From contig CAXKWD010000005.1 in NCBI GenBank assembly GCA_964059195.1, positions 96,423,882-96,487,881 of the forward strand: a stretch of 64,000 bases of DNA, read 5' to 3'. This DNA is from Ectobius pallidus. Taxonomy: Eukaryota; Arthropoda; Insecta; Blattodea; Ectobiidae. Below the pieces are notes generated by a model that had not been told where the DNA came from, ran no database searches, and saw only the letters and a list, made by a program, of their open reading frames with translations. Position numbers and translations under genes: made by a program. How positions within the stretch are numbered: position 1 is the first letter of the stretch; each line of letters starts with the position of its first letter. Below, one piece after another: positions 1 to 14,000 of this stretch.

Positions 1-1124
1 TCTGTTGCTTTAACTATTCTGGAATCATTTACATGACTTGAATTTCGTTCTTTGTCCCACGTCTTTACAGAAAAACTAACATTGGGTTTCTTTTGTAACT
101 CGGACGATGGAAGTTCCTGTTTTCCCTGAATTCCTAGCGCTGTATGAACTGAAGGTATAACAACTTGTCTCTGAGGTTTATAAGCCGTTTCTTTAATTGT
201 AGCTCTAACCTGCGTTGGAGGAGGAATATATCTCTCAGAATCTAACAATATTTGTTCATACTGTCTACCTACACGTATTAAATCTGTTATAGTTTGAATC
301 TCTGCAGGTCTAAGGTACAATTTTACATCAGGACGCAAATTTTTGATAACATTCTTCATCATTTGTTGAGGACTCATTGGAGTACTCAGCCTCCTCATTA
401 ACGTTTGAATAGCATTAACATAATCAAAAATCGATTCTTTGGGACCTTGCGTTCTCTGTCTAATCTCATCCAAAAGCGAGTCTTCCTCATCGATAGGCAA
501 ATAATATTCTCTAAATTCTTTCAAAAAAGCTTCCCATGTAGGCCAATCTGTTAATCTGTTCCTGTACCAAAGCAAAGCTGAATCTTGTAAAATTTCGGGT
601 AATACTGACAATAACTCTACACCCTGTAACTTAGAACTTTGTTTTAAATCTTCCAATCTCTCCAAAAATAAGTAAATACTATCCCCAGGTTTGAATTTAA
701 TGTTCCATTTACGAACCAGATCCAAAGTATTTGGTTTATGCGGCTCTAACTGAATTGTAAACGATGGTACTACTGGTACAACTTCTTCTGAATCAGCTAC
801 CGCCATGGCCTTCCTACGCATTAACTTAACCCATGTATACACTACATCTCCATATGAACCTTGTGGAACCGTTATATTATGTTCAACTAAATCTTCTTCC
901 AAAACTTCCTGACTCAGAGCAAAAGCCGTAATTAACACTTGAAATGACTGAGGGTTCTTACGGGCATAATCTAACAAGCGTTGTCTTAACTCATCCCTTG
1001 TACCTGTGGTCGGTAACTTTACTCTATCACATTCTGCTTCTAAATCCGCCTTCCTCAACTTCCTAATAACTTGGGTTAGCTCAGTTGCTCTTATTTGTGC
1101 ATACGGATCAACATAAGTAGCCAT
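1..1124 (-). CDS. Gag polyprotein of a Ty3/gypsy-like LTR retrotransposon (runs off the window)
   Basis: The - strand reads open from an ATG at 1124-1122 to the window edge (374 codons, no stop). Residues about 10-50 resemble a SAP (DNA-binding helix-extension-helix) domain, with the signature GTRDELRQRLLDYAR. A central segment has the look of retrotransposon gag/capsid: LLWYRNRL, a W-x2-F-x2-EFREYY stretch and a QGPKESIFDYV segment. Gag would form the particle that packages the element RNA. The nucleocapsid, protease and polymerase would lie left of the window. The frame is intact, so the copy is probably young. It is antisense to the CAP gene, inside an intron. The gag call rests on motif resemblance; the SAP call is less certain. 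Confidence 0.8.
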   Translation of the reverse strand, partial: MATYVDPYAQIRATELTQVIRKLRKADLEAECDRVKLPTTGTRDELRQRLLDYARKNPQSFQVLITAFALSQEVLEEDLVEHNITVPQGSYGDVVYTWVKLMRRKAMAVADSEEVVPVVPSFTIQLEPHKPNTLDLVRKWNIKFKPGDSIYLFLERLEDLKQSSKLQGVELLSVLPEILQDSALLWYRNRLTDWPTWEAFLKEFREYYLPIDEEDSLLDEIRQRTQGPKESIFDYVNAIQTLMRRLSTPMSPQQMMKNVIKNLRPDVKLYLRPAEIQTITDLIRVGRQYEQILLDSERYIPPPTQVRATIKETAYKPQRQVVIPSVHTALGIQGKQELPSSELQKKPNVSFSVKTWDKERNSSHVNDSRIVKAT

Positions 1125-1419
1125 ATTTATATATTAACAATACCACTGGAAAAAAAAGATTAGAACACAATAGTTCAGTCGTCTATCTTAGTCATCTATA
1201 GAAGTCCTTACTTGTCAATAGTCGTTATTCTTTTCCCAAAAATATGTTATTATTATTATTTTTTTGTGAGAATAAATTTCAGTTATACTAACCTAACTCC
1301 CAAAATTCTTTTAACCCTATCTCGCCTCACGTTAGGATATCAAACTATCACTGCCTCACGCTATGGGCTATCATAATATGGAACTTCAACTGAATAAAGG
1401 TTTCTTTTTTTTATATCAA

Positions 1420-1437
1420 GCCCCACGTTGGGCGCCA
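1420..1437 (-). other. Primer binding site (tRNA-Lys) of the LTR retrotransposon
   Basis: On - the sequence TGGCGCCCAACGTGGGGC lies about 300 bases upstream of gag. It is complementary to the 3' end of insect tRNA-Lys(CUU), including CCA. It is five bases from the inferred LTR edge (TGTGACG on + at 1443), as expected for a primer binding site. Confidence 0.75.
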
Positions 1438-1442
1438 AACTT

Positions 1443-4330
1443 TGTGACGGGCTTTTCTTACTTTATGCTATAAGTCCCTTAACTTCTTGGATTAAACCTT
1501 CGCCGAAATTCTTCGCCAAAATCTGTGACGACTAATATGTGATTATTCTCAATCGTAGTATATAAGTTTACTGAACTCCTACAAAACAAGGTCACTCATA
1601 CACCTGTCGTGTCATCACAACACTGCCTGCATAGTCCACATTCCAACGTTCAGTACAACTACCTTTGACACCGGGTGATTGCAAACTTCCTACTCTCAGT
1701 CTACTTTCTCTCTCTTTTAACAATTTACCCAGTCTTGATAATATTGATGAAAATTTATATTAACGGGCGCCATCATCAATACGCTTCCTCTTTTCTTTTT
1801 GTATGAGTCAGCCCAGACACAAATTAAATTATAGATACACAGGCTATGTACCTACATGCCCCTCGACTAGCTTTTAAGTTAACAGTGGAGACGGGAGTTG
1901 GGTTCGGATTTACCTTTCGTGTTTTTTTTTTTTATTCTCTCTGCTTCTTCTTTTTCTCCTTTTTCAATACTCACTACCAAAGTATGTAACTTAGCACCAA
2001 AAAAAAATCAGCGACTCTCAAACCATTACAAGGATAAGGGTCAAAAATCTGAACTTCACGTTAATTTACTTTGCATAACAATAACTATAATTTATTTAAT
2101 ATATTTCTTTTTTTTTTCTTTTTTCAACAATAACAATCTTATATACAATAAATTACATTTACACTACATTAACCATTCAACACTTTTATTGGTAGGATAA
2201 TATTTGATTATTCAAGGTTAGTATACCCAATTTTAACTATATAAGTACGTTCTCTGTTCAACCATAACAAATCCTTAATTAATTACTTTAATTTTCTTTC
2301 TTTGGTTTTCAGGTATCTACTAGAACGTCTTGTATTGTTCTTCTAATTTACTACTGACTTGTGTAGTCATTTACATTTGCAACTTCAAGATAGTTCAATA
2401 TATATATTATACCCCTTTTTTTTCTGAATAAATAAAGGTCTTCAATTCATAATCCAGTCCTTAACTCTACAAATTACACTCAATAATCCCACCTATGTCT
2501 CCTATATTAGTCTATTTGTCAGCTTAGTCCATGAAGAATTGTATTTAAAGATAGATAGGAAAGATAGTCTCATGAAGAAAGAAATAGAAGTTTAGGCCTA
2601 TACCTACAGAGTGACTGTGGCGATAGACCACCGATACAGGAGCGACGTCTAGATCTTGAGTTACAAACAATCTGACTCCTCTCCTGCAACCGGGAAAATA
2701 TTAATGGGCCGCAAACAAAAATACAATTTTGAAAATCGATGTCAGAGGTCCCTGACACTCTCTCCTAGAGGCACGTGGGGCCGTTGTTCGCCTCCAACAT
2801 CGATGGCTTTCACAATCTCTCATAAATTTCTTTTCTTTATATGTTACTGGTATAGGCCTTGCCTACTACCAGATTTTATTTGTTTGATTCGGGATACTTC
2901 CGGCGTTCCCTCACCTCACCCTTACAATCTCTAGTACTTGCTAATAAACTACTTATCATCAGTACACTACTCGCAATTACCTTTTCTCCTCTTTCTGACC
3001 TAACCAATTACTTGTTATTATCTTTCAATTCACTCACCTCTTTCTAACCTGACCAGTCATCAGCTATTATCTTTCAACCCCTTTCTTTCTTTAAGTAGAG
3101 TTCCCTTCAGCTTATACCATTGATTTAATTCACTCGGTGGTTATTCTAGTTTTCCTACTTCTTACGTTACTACTCTTTAGCATGGGCACCCAATCTTCTT
3201 TTGTCTCTAAATTCCCTAGAATTCTAACTGAAACTAATTCACGCCCAGATTAGTAAGCTTCTCTATAACCCCTTAGTGACTTCTACTTCTACCCTAACAT
3301 GTAAATTTTCCAATGGTACACACCTAATGCACTACCACTCGTAGGCCTTCTTTTGCCCTTCAATCTTTCCACTTCTTATCCCCCTCTACCATGTTCCATA
3401 CACCTTCGCTTGTAGATAAATCTCTATAGAAAAAACATAACTTAACATTACAGGCCAGCATGAAATCTATTTATAGATAGTCACCCGTCACCTGAACGAA
3501 ACCCAAGAGGGAGAGGCCCTCGTAAGAAGTACTAAGCATGCCCCTTAATTACTTTTCTTCCTTACTCCCCTCGCGTCCTGTCTCAAAAATAACAAAGTTT
3601 CTATGAGCATCACCAATTGCTCCTAGCTATGTATTCATTCGTGGAACAATCACCCAAAAAAAACCTAAAGTGAAGAGATTTAACTTTGGCATTCAGTTGT
3701 TAGGCTCTTGACTGCTCTTTTATAATTAATTTAGACCAGAAATAGAAAATAGTTGGATTACTGGATTTCATCACTTTACTTCTAGAATTCTCACTTCTAT
3801 GTTTCTATTCTATTCTATTATTCCATACGGTGTCTAATCGCTATACATGACTTAGAAACCATCCTTACAAAAAAATGGGATATCTCAATTTTCTCACTCC
3901 CCAAACAATAAGAAAATGTCTAGATGACTATACTCAACCAGTGATGTCCAACTTATCCTCCGATCCTGAGTTGTCTTCCATTACTTCCTGATGTCCATAT
4001 CTGCTCTTATTCAGAGCGAGCAGTCACGACTCACTCTCACAGCTGATGTTCGCTGTAGCGGTGTCTCGTACTGGCCGACTTGGTGTATTCTTCTGATTAA
4101 TGACTATCTCCATATAGTCGTGTCAAGGAAGTCCACAACCAGAATTTCCTTTAGATGAAAGTCTGACACACCATTATGCCAGAACGCCTCTACCGCTGTC
4201 ACACATCCCAGTCTCGTCTTCTCCCTTCTGCCTTTTCAACTTCTCTCTTTCGTGGTCAGGCACGTACTACTAACCGTCTTTCAGGTTCCGCACGTCTCCC
4301 TCGTCGATTCACTGTCGACGCATGCGCACC
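1443..4330 (-). mobile_element. Probable 5' LTR of the same retrotransposon, distal edge not determined
   Basis: The LTR 3' edge is set by the CGTCACA terminus (read on -) next to the primer site. To the right is a long stretch, pyrimidine-rich on +, without host coding sequence, in which I cannot find a matching TG terminus or a target duplication. The LTR may be much shorter than drawn, with the rest being CAP intron. No gene is seen here. Confidence 0.35.
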
Positions 4331-4448
4331 TCTCCTTTTCTGTAATTCAAATAAAATTCAGGGCAGTATCGATAATCATGAAAATGTTCAATATCGATTA
4401 GTTGCGGTCCCCCAACCCTTCCTTTGTTTAGGAATGGTCTCCTATCGT

Positions 4449-4690
4449 TGATTATGCACGTCGCTATTTGCGTCGTTACAACTCTTCAGGAAGAACATAA
4501 TCTGAGAGTATTCGAAAACAGGGAGGACAATATTAGGATAGATTTAAGGGAAGTAGGATTTGAGAGGAATGGTTGGATGGAGTTAGCACAGAATAGAGTT
4601 GAATGGTGGGCTCGGGTAAACCCAGAAATGAACCTTCGGGTTCCGTAAAATAGATAATATTCCTTTAGCTTGCTTAGGAATTGTCTATGC
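4449..4690 (+). mobile_element. 3' end of a degenerate LINE (reverse transcriptase C-terminus)
   Basis: A short frame reads LQEEHNLRVFENREDNIRI followed by DLREVGFERNGWMELAQNR and ends MNLRVP-stop. This is the typical C-terminal tail of an abundant insect LINE ORF2. The following 3' UTR and (GTAA)n tail also occur at 62480-62715 and, inverted, at 44670-44905. Internal sequence between FENR and the DLREVG block is missing, so the copy is dead. Confidence 0.75.
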
Positions 4691-4954
4691 CATTGAGTAA
4701 GTAAGTAAGTAGGCCTAAGTAATGATGATCTAAAAATGACATTTTCAGATATAACGATCTCAACCAGCATTCAAATACTGAACTATGATGTAAGCCCGGA
4801 TTGAAGTATGAACTAGTTATTTTTTAAATTTAATGGATCCATTCAGATATAGCTTTGTAATAATGAATATGATATAACATTGTAAGAAATGTGGCTTGTT
4901 TATTTCTAGATCACACTTATTGTGACCGATTTTAAGAGTGTCATTTGATTTCAG

Positions 4955-5069
4955 GGAGCTCAGCTTCAGACGAGGGGACATAATCTTCGTGCGACGCCAG
5001 ATAGACAAGAACTGGTATGAGGGAGAACATAATGCAATGGTTGGCCTTTTCCCCTTCAATTATGTGGAG
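4955..5069 (+). CDS. CAP: CAP exon a: most of SH3-1
   Basis: Acceptor ttgatttcag and donor gtatga. One base completes a codon from the exon before, then 38 codons with RRGDII, KNWYEGE and the GLFPFNYVE end of an SH3 fold. The exon ends in phase 0. Confidence 0.9.
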
Positions 5070-8000
5070 GTATGACAAGCAATTTATTTTGATTTACATC
5101 AATAAATGACCATATGTCTTCATGGGGAAAATACTGTGCCTGAAGGATTAGAATGTCCCTTTCATTTTATAATAATGTATCTATAATAATAAGAGGAAGT
5201 GGTTTTCTGTTTGTCTGTATGTGCGTGATGCCCAGCAAATTCTACTGCATGGAGAGATCTGAAATTTTAAACATAGCTGTCCTGAAGGTTGGCCCACTTA
5301 ATTGTATTTCTAACCTTCTCGTTGCATGTTGAATGCACCTCGAAGCTGGATTTTTAATTTTCACTTTTGTTTGCGAATTATTAGTGAAAAACTAGCAGTA
5401 AACGTGAATTTTTTGCTCTGTCGAAGCGTCAGTTTTCGGTAATACATTTCAATTGCCAGTCAATTGCAGGTGGCTTTGACTTTTTTGTCATAACCTAGAA
5501 ATAAAAGCATGGCAATTTTTTTGATATATTGCATGGAATTATCAATCGCTTTAATTCTGTGAGCTCACCCTGATCGATTTGTTTGGCATTCAGACATCTG
5601 AAATTTTCAACATAGATGGAAGAGGGATAGTGAATTTAGGCCTAAATGGGCAAACATTGATCGATTTGGATGGAACTCACTGTGCAGGGGTTTTCTGGGC
5701 CAGGGAACTCGAAGGTCTTAAAATGTTACTTATTCACAGATTTGTAATGTGTTGAGTCCATTAAATTCATATCATATTTTGTTGTCAACATATAAGTTAT
5801 AGTAATGCATATATAAAACAACCTCTGATGAAAGACATCTTGAACAAGCTGTGTAAATTTTTTGTAGTAATGGTTTTGTGTTCAGTAGTACCTGGAATAT
5901 TGGGAAAAAAATCCTTCTAAAAATGTAAAAAGAAATTCAGTCTTGAATTAATATTCAAGATGCTTTCTGTTGAAAAATGGTCGCCAGTCAGCTATTTTGT
6001 GTTGCATTACACTGCAATATTTAAAATTAATTCTTCATTGTTTGAATAATTTTTTTTTTAGATGAAAAACCAAAATTTCCTTTTTTCGTCCATTTTGTAA
6101 TATTTTCTAGGTCCTTTTTCCCCTATAAAACTCCCTCCTGGAGGATCTATACCATACTGAAGTCTTGAAGTCATTGCTAAACTTATGACTGGTTGTTGAA
6201 TCCATGTCGTTTTCTGAAATTTGTGTGGTTGCTGACTGCGGTGTTAGGTGGCTATTTAAAGAGAAGGATATTAACACAGGCTACAAGGGAAAATTAGTCA
6301 GTTCCGCAGAAAAATTGTCATTTATTGAGGTGACTGCTAGTTGAACGTGACCGTTTAGGCAGGTTTGACCCTAATTCAAACAAGGGATTGTTAAAAATTT
6401 AGCTGATACTGGAAGAACAGTTCAAATGAAAGATTGTATAGTTTCCATATCCATGTGGTAATCCACATAACAGATTGTGTGTTTCAGATAATTCCTTATG
6501 ATGGAATAAGGACAATACCAAAGAGACCAAGTGAAGGCCAGGCACGTGCTAAGTTCAACTTCATTGCTCAGACTCATCTAGAACTTTCTCTTGTTAAAGG
6601 TAAGATTTAGTTTGAAATATAGTGCCATCAAAAAGTTGCTCCACAGCACTTGTGCAGGCAAGAATCAGCTAAGAAACAGAATTCGGTTGGCAGTGCTAGT
6701 GTGTGGTTAAGCTTATAAGGTACTGCTACAATCATTTATGAAGTAAGAAATAAAATAATGTAAAACTCACCTATTTACAGAAGGTGTTGAAAATGTTTAC
6801 CAGAGAACACTATATAACAAGCTATCACAAGCATTGAAAGAAATTGACAGCCCAAAAAAATTTAAGAAAGCTGTAGAAAACTTCCTACTAGAAAAATGAT
6901 TTTATAGTGTGAATGAATATTTAGAAGATTAAGAAATGTAGTAAATCTACAACATTTAGTAAATTAAAAAAGAAAAAAAAATGTTTCCCACGCATACCAC
7001 TTTCCCAGATTATTATTTCATAAGATAGTATTGGGTGAAAATAACTATAGTTAAGTAAAGTTTCTTCTAAGCTTGACAATTGTAAATTTTATTTTTATCT
7101 TATTTTATTTTATTTTAATTTAATTTAATTTTACTTGAATTGAATTTTATTTTTATTTTATTTTATTTGTAGTCAAGCATGTCAAATGTAGCACACCCTG
7201 ACAGTTTGTTAATAGCAAACTTTCAGACGAATCCAGTATCATGTATTTGATCTTAATGGATGAAAATAAACTAAACTAAACTAAACTAAACCTCATTTAC
7301 TTATCATGAATCATCGCTGATATTTCATCCTGTATCATATTAATTAAAATTGAATATGAGTTGGTATTTATCACATGCCAAAAACACATCAACAATAGAA
7401 AATAAACGCATATCAATAGTTACAAGTCTGAACAGAAGATAGGGAGAAACACCAACCTTCGCATGGGTGGCGAACATAACCATAGCTATGGAGGGACTTG
7501 TTGGATGGCACTTGTGGGTCCTTCACAGTGAAAATCACAAGCATGCAGTCGGAAGTCGGAAGTCGTAGAGTGAGGACGTGCCGCTGCGCTCTCCGTGCTC
7601 TTTGATATGGTTCTTCAGAACAGTTCTATCAGTACGCTCTCATGCAAGCGTTGTAAAGCAAAATTAATAAACGGCTTAAAATGTTCGGATTGTGGAAATG
7701 TTTTCCACCCCAGCTGTGCAAAATTGATAAATACTATACAGTTTGTGGATGAAGAAACCATCAAGTGCTGCGGAAATAGTGAATCTGTGAATATTCATGA
7801 AAATAGCGTAGCCAGTGTAACGGATATTGACGAAGCATTTCATGATGCTCTTTTAGATATATCAGATTCGGATAATAAAGTGGACGTGCGTATTTTTAAA
7901 TACGTTATTAAACAAAAAGATGACATTATTATAGAACTTCGAGATAAAATAAACATATTAACAAAACAGGTAGAAATACTATCAACAACTAGGGCTGTGG

Positions 8001-11000
8001 AAAAAAACAGCAAACTGGTAGGCGTGGCAACTGGTTCAGCGGTTTTACATAAAAACAGTACGAACAGTGCCGTGATTGACAAAAATTGTGATCATCTTGA
8101 CGAAAATGAATTTCCATAACTGTCTCAAGGCAAGGATGATACGAGAAATACTCGTATTAACAGTGAAAATCAAGGAAGAGAAGAGATAGACAGAACCAAA
8201 TGGACTGAAGTTCTTAGCAAATCAACAAGAAAACGCACCCTACATCAGAGCTCTGAGGTAAATGAAGGAGAAGTAAATATCGGTGCACAAAGGCCTAACT
8301 CTACTGATCATCTAGCAGTGAACAGGTCTAGGCCTAAGACTCAAAATGTTCTTGTAGGCTCCAAGCCTCAAAATGAGAATAATCCGCAACTAACAGGAGT
8401 AAAAAAAGCATGGTTTCATCTAGGCAAGGTAAAAAATGGAACAACCATTCAAGAAGTGAAAAGTTATATTGATACGACTTTTCCAGGTGTCAATTGTGGA
8501 GTAGAAAAACTGGTTTCAAAAGGTACTAACTGTAGTTTTAAACTCTGTATTGATTTCGCCCACAAGGATGATTTCATGAAGGCTGAATTCTGGCCAGAGG
8601 GAGTAACACTTCGTCGTTTTTTATTCAAGAGGATAAACGAGACAAAGGACGGCACGGCCCTATAGACGCTCATATGGTGAATACATCCATCCACAGAAAT
8701 AAAGAAGACTTTAACAACTATATCAGTATAATGCATATCAACATACAATCAATTAAAAATAAAGTTAACGAATTAGAGTGTTTTCTGATTCAGAATAAAT
8801 ATGAAGTAATCAGTATTAATGAACATTGGTGTAACACAGAAGAAATATCATACTACAGTATGAGAGGTTATGTTCTTGCTAGTGCCTATTGCAGAACAGT
8901 TACCCACGGTGGTGGGGCTGCAATCTTAATAAAAGACCATTTCGAATTTGAAGTGATTGACTGTAACCTTTATTGCCTCGAGAAGGATTGTGAAATAACT
9001 GCTATTAGGTTAACCCAGGACAAGGTCATCATTGTGTCTATTTATCGATCATGCAGTGGAAAAGTAGAATCATTTTTTGAAATGTTCGATCAGTTTTTGA
9101 CATATATAAGTGCTATGCAGCCTAAGGACAGACTAATCATATGCTCCGATTTTAATATAGACTTAAATGTGGATGTTAAAAGGACTGAGACTTTTGGTAA
9201 TTTACTTACAATGTACAATCTACACGTCACAAATGACAAGCCTACTCGTAACCAAGCATGCTTGGACAATATAGTTACAGATCTGGATAGGGGTAGATAC
9301 CATGTGACGGTCGTTGACCCCGGCTTGTCAGATCATGCAGCAGTAGTGTTTGAGTTATCAATCGATGAAAAAGTCAATGAGCAGTTATTCTCGGAAACTG
9401 CTATCAGCTTTATTAGGCCTATAATGACACAGCGCCTAATTCAATTTAGGAGCTACTTAGCTAGTCACAATTGGGAGCTTAAAGGTGATGCTAACTTCTT
9501 TAATACATTAGTAACATTATTCAAAGACTGTTTTCCAGTACGTGCATTTAGAAACAAACCTCGTAAAAGACTCCTGAATTGGTTTAATAGTGATCTGGAG
9601 AAACTAAGACTATTGATGATTACCTACTGGGATATATATAAAATCACAAGACAAGAAGTGGATAAAAATAACTACAATGTATGTAAGAAGAATTATAGGA
9701 AACAATTAGACCTTACAAAGCGTACAGCCATTGAGCAATTCATATGTAACTCAAGAAACAAATGTAAAGCGGCTTGGACAGTGATTCAGCACGAAAGTGG
9801 AAAATCTGCACAGAAAAACGTCTGTAAGATTAATCCTGATGTTCTTAATCATTATTTTATTGATTCAGTGGAATCCATAAGATTGAGTGTTCCTGCCGAC
9901 TGTGATGAAGTTAGAGCACTCCTTGGTGACAATACACATGAACTGCAGTTTGATTGGGCTCCTGTAGAAGAAAAAACAATCCTAGAAATTCTTCAGAAAC
10001 TTAAAATATCCAAAAGTAAAGATTTTTATGAAATGTCGAACGATTTTATAAGACAGATTGCTAGTGAAATCACTGGACCTCTAACCAGTTGTATTAATAG
10101 TTGCCTTATAGAGGGGATTTTTCCACAGGCTTTAAAGATATCAAAAGTGGCTCCTATTTTTAAAAGAGGTGATCCAAATGATCCAGCTAACTTCAGACCT
10201 ATATCTGTTGTTCCGGTCTTATCTAAAATCTTAGAGGCCGTTATGGTCAAGCAACTCATGAACTACTTTGAAATGCATAACCTGCTTGATGTAGCGCAGT
10301 TTGCATATAGAGATGGCAAATCTACCATAGATGCAGTGGATGAAATGTATTCTTTTATTCTAGATGCTTTTGAAAAAAGAAATCTTGTCAGAGCTACGTT
10401 GTGTGACTTATCTAAAGCCTATGACACGGTTTCTCATGAGATAGTGATTTCCAAGTTGTTATATTATGGTATTAGTGAACGAGCTTGTAAACTCATTGAG
10501 TCCTACCTTGATCAAAGGAGTCAGCTAGTATGCGTCAACAATAAATCTTCAAGTTGTTTAAAATGTGAAACTGGAGTTCCTCAAGGTTCCGTTATAGGGC
10601 CTCTTCTTTTCCTGGTAGTAATCAATGATTTACCTCGCAATATATCAGGCAAAAGTATAATCTACGCCGATGATACAACTCTATTGACGAGTGCAGTTTC
10701 CTATGATGTTGTTGACAATCAGGCCAGAACTATGTTTGATATGGCTCAAAAGTGGTTTGTCAGCAATGGTCTTAAACTTAATAATGATAAGACAATTCAT
10801 TATAATTTTGGTCTGATTAGAGACAATGGTATTAATGAGAATGACAGTGTTAAACTTTTAGGTATTTACATGGACACAAAACTGGACTGGAAAGCACACA
10901 CTCAAAAACTATGTATCAAGTTGTCTAGAGTTATCTATCTCTTGAGTAGACTCAAGCAAAGTGTTAACAACAACTGTTTACGTCTAGCGTATTTTGCTTT

Positions 11001-14000
11001 TTTTCATTGCCACCTTATTTATGGCATAAGAATCTGGGGACATGCATCATCTACTAAGGAAGTGTTTATTAAACAAAAGAGAGCAATAAGGATTCTTTAT
11101 AGTCTTGGTCCAAGAGAAAGTTGCAAAAGGTACTTCATACAGGGTAGAATATTGACAGTGCCGAGTCTCTATATTTTAAGTGTAGCAGTGTGGTGTAGAG
11201 AAAATATATCAATCTACAAGAAGCGCAGTGATGTACACCAATATCAAACCAGAGGAGCAGATAAAATTGATAGATGTCCTTTCAGACTATCAAAATGTAA
11301 GAGTTCTTATATAGGCCTTGGTGAAAAAATACTGAATTGGGTACCTACAGACATACTTAATCTTCCAGTAAATGAGTTCAAGAGATGGTTAGCTAATAGC
11401 CTTTTAGATAAAGCACCATACAGTATAAATGAAATGTTTGTGAATGAAGGTGATGTATATGTTAGAGACTAACATATTTTTTTTTATTTTTGACAAAACC
11501 TATTACAGCAATCGCTGTCTAATGGTAGCTGATATCAAGTTTTAATTCAAGTTTTAATTCAAGTTTTACTAACCCATATTTTTGGGGACAAGTTATTCGG
11601 TTTATATTTTTTGTGTTGTGTTCTTCTGACTGCCTGTATGGTCTGTGATTAGCATTACTGACTATATATCCATAGATCATGATTCGATCCCAAGTACATC
11701 CTCGGATTTTTCTGAGGTAGGGCGGTTTGGAGTGGAGTGCACTCAGCCTTGTGACACCAACTGAGGAGCTACTTGATAATGAAGTAACATCTCCGGTCAA
11801 GAATATCATAAAAAAAGGTCATGGGAGATCACATGCCCTACAGTCCTGACATCTGCCTTATAATGCAGATAATGTAGCAGGCCTATAACTACAAGGGTTG
11901 TAGCACCATGGAGTTTAGTTTACTTATGTTCTCCCATTAATTTTTCATTATTGCAATAGGCCCTACATGAACTACATTTATCAAATCAAATTAATTTCTA
12001 AAGTAATTTATGTTCATTTTACTTCACACAAGCATGCTAAAATTAACCATAGTGTAACGTAAATTTGTTTAAACTGTATTGAATATAAATAATTGAGGAT
12101 ATAGTGGAGACTGCTTTGTACTGATAGGGAAAAAAAGCAGACCGACTAAAATATCGAAGTTGCCGATATGAGACACTGGATAGCAGGGAATGTATTGAAA
12201 TTTGTTCTACAGCCGATAAATTGCTTGAATTGAGAAATAATTTCACGTAATTTGCATTGCTTGTGAAAACAAACGTTTCCGTTACATCTCTTACATTTAT
12301 TTACGTATCACAAGGCTCTGAAATCAGCTACAAGAGACGGACTGCTTTTTTTCCCCTACCTGCACATACATAACTCATAAGAAAATACCCATGGGCAAAC
12401 AAAAAACTTTGCTATAATGGTATAATACAATAAATACCATTGTAAACAGTTATTAGATATAAAAGATTTTTTAAATTTATGGTAGAAATAATCTGTATTG
12501 TATTGTTCTTAAAAATACCTACAGTTACATTTAAAAGGATGGTATATAAATCTGATTTTATCAGTTTTACATATTATTTTCTCTTCACCTTGACATACAT
12601 ATAACTTAGATTCAGTTGTTTTGATTAGTGTAGCAAATATTAAAATGTGGGTTATTTGCAGGTGAACTTGTGGTACTAACAAGACGTGTTGATGACAACT
12701 GGTTTGAGGGTCGCATTGGAAACAGGAAAGGCATTTTTCCAGTATCCTATGTAGAAATTCTCTCTGAACCAGGAGAAAAACCAGGTAAGAACAGTCCTTA
12801 ATTTTTTAGCAGGACTTTGAATTTTTTTAATATGAATTTTTATTATGAAGAGCAATATTGAATGATTTTAAGTCATTAAACTGAAATTGACATTTTAATT
12901 CTTTTTCTTCACTATATATCATAGTTAGTTTTTGTTAATGCACCTTAAATATTTATATAAAGTTTTGATATGTGAAAAGCTGTGGCTATTGTAGAAAAAT
13001 ACCTAACTAATTTACCTATATATAAAGCATTTTCTGTAACTTTTTAGCTGGTTAATACATTTTTGTTTCATTCCTTTTATGTATTTATGTTTAACATTTT
13101 TTACTTTCTTTATTAATCACATTTTTTTACACTCTGTTTCTTTGTCTCTCCTCTTTCTTCACTTTGATATTTTTGAAACTGCACCTGAGCACGAGTAGTC
13201 TTGCCCATTCGGATGTATTTCTAAATGTTAATATTTCATGTAATAGAATAATTATTAATTATGTAAGACTAGCCTATGTTTTTTCCTCTTTTTAAATATC
13301 AGTTGTAGTTATTTTTGAAATTTGTATTTGTTCTGCTTTATTTTACTTGTATAAATATGTATTTGTATTTGTATTGTATAAATAAATTGCCATTCATTTT
13401 ATAATTGGCATTACATAAGATGTGGAGAGAGGTAGGAACTGCCATACGATTGCTGAGTCAATGGCATGGCATAAGGAGGCAAAGGGGGCACCTGCCCCAA
13501 GCAGCACTTTGCTAGGGATGGCAAAATCCCTATCGGATTAATATTAAGGAGACTAGAGGGTATTGAATTCAAAAAAATATATTTTTTGCTTTGTTCTTTG
13601 AAAAAATCTTCCGAATACACTTATATTCAACCTATGACTCCACTTTATAGGGGAAAAATATCTGGCTGCTGTGATCGCATCTGTTGGCAACTGTGATCAC
13701 ATTCATTGGCAGCACTAATTCCCCCACTTAAAGAGAGAGTGCCCTGTATAATATTACATTGTATTTGCTACCTACTGTGACTGTACAAAGTATATTCCCC
13801 ACTATCCATAAAATCTTCGTCTTTCAGCAACATGTTTATCATATTGCAACAGTCAGTGTTTTTTAATAATATTTTTTATTTTTTATTAAGAATAAATTTT
13901 CTTAAAGTAAGAACATTGTTTTTAGATAAAAAAATGTATTAATATAGAATTCTAAACATGTTTTTGCATTTAATTTTTTGTTTTTCTGGTTTGTAAGAAT

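Larger units (their letters stand above)
7437..11569 (+). mobile_element. Near full-length CR1/Jockey-group non-LTR retrotransposon
   Basis: A 5' UTR of about 160 bases, a two-part ORF1 (7595-8665), ORF2 (8674-11472), a roughly 60-base 3' UTR and a tail of repeated TTTTAATTCAAG units. ORF2 is fully open and ORF1 has a single stop, so the copy is recent. It lies in the sense direction in a CAP intron. The 5' edge is approximate. Confidence 0.85.

Noticed and set aside
1898..2200. 100-codon frame on + with poly-Phe and poly-Asn
   Set aside because: Low-complexity translation of T-rich LTR/intron DNA; no family resemblance.
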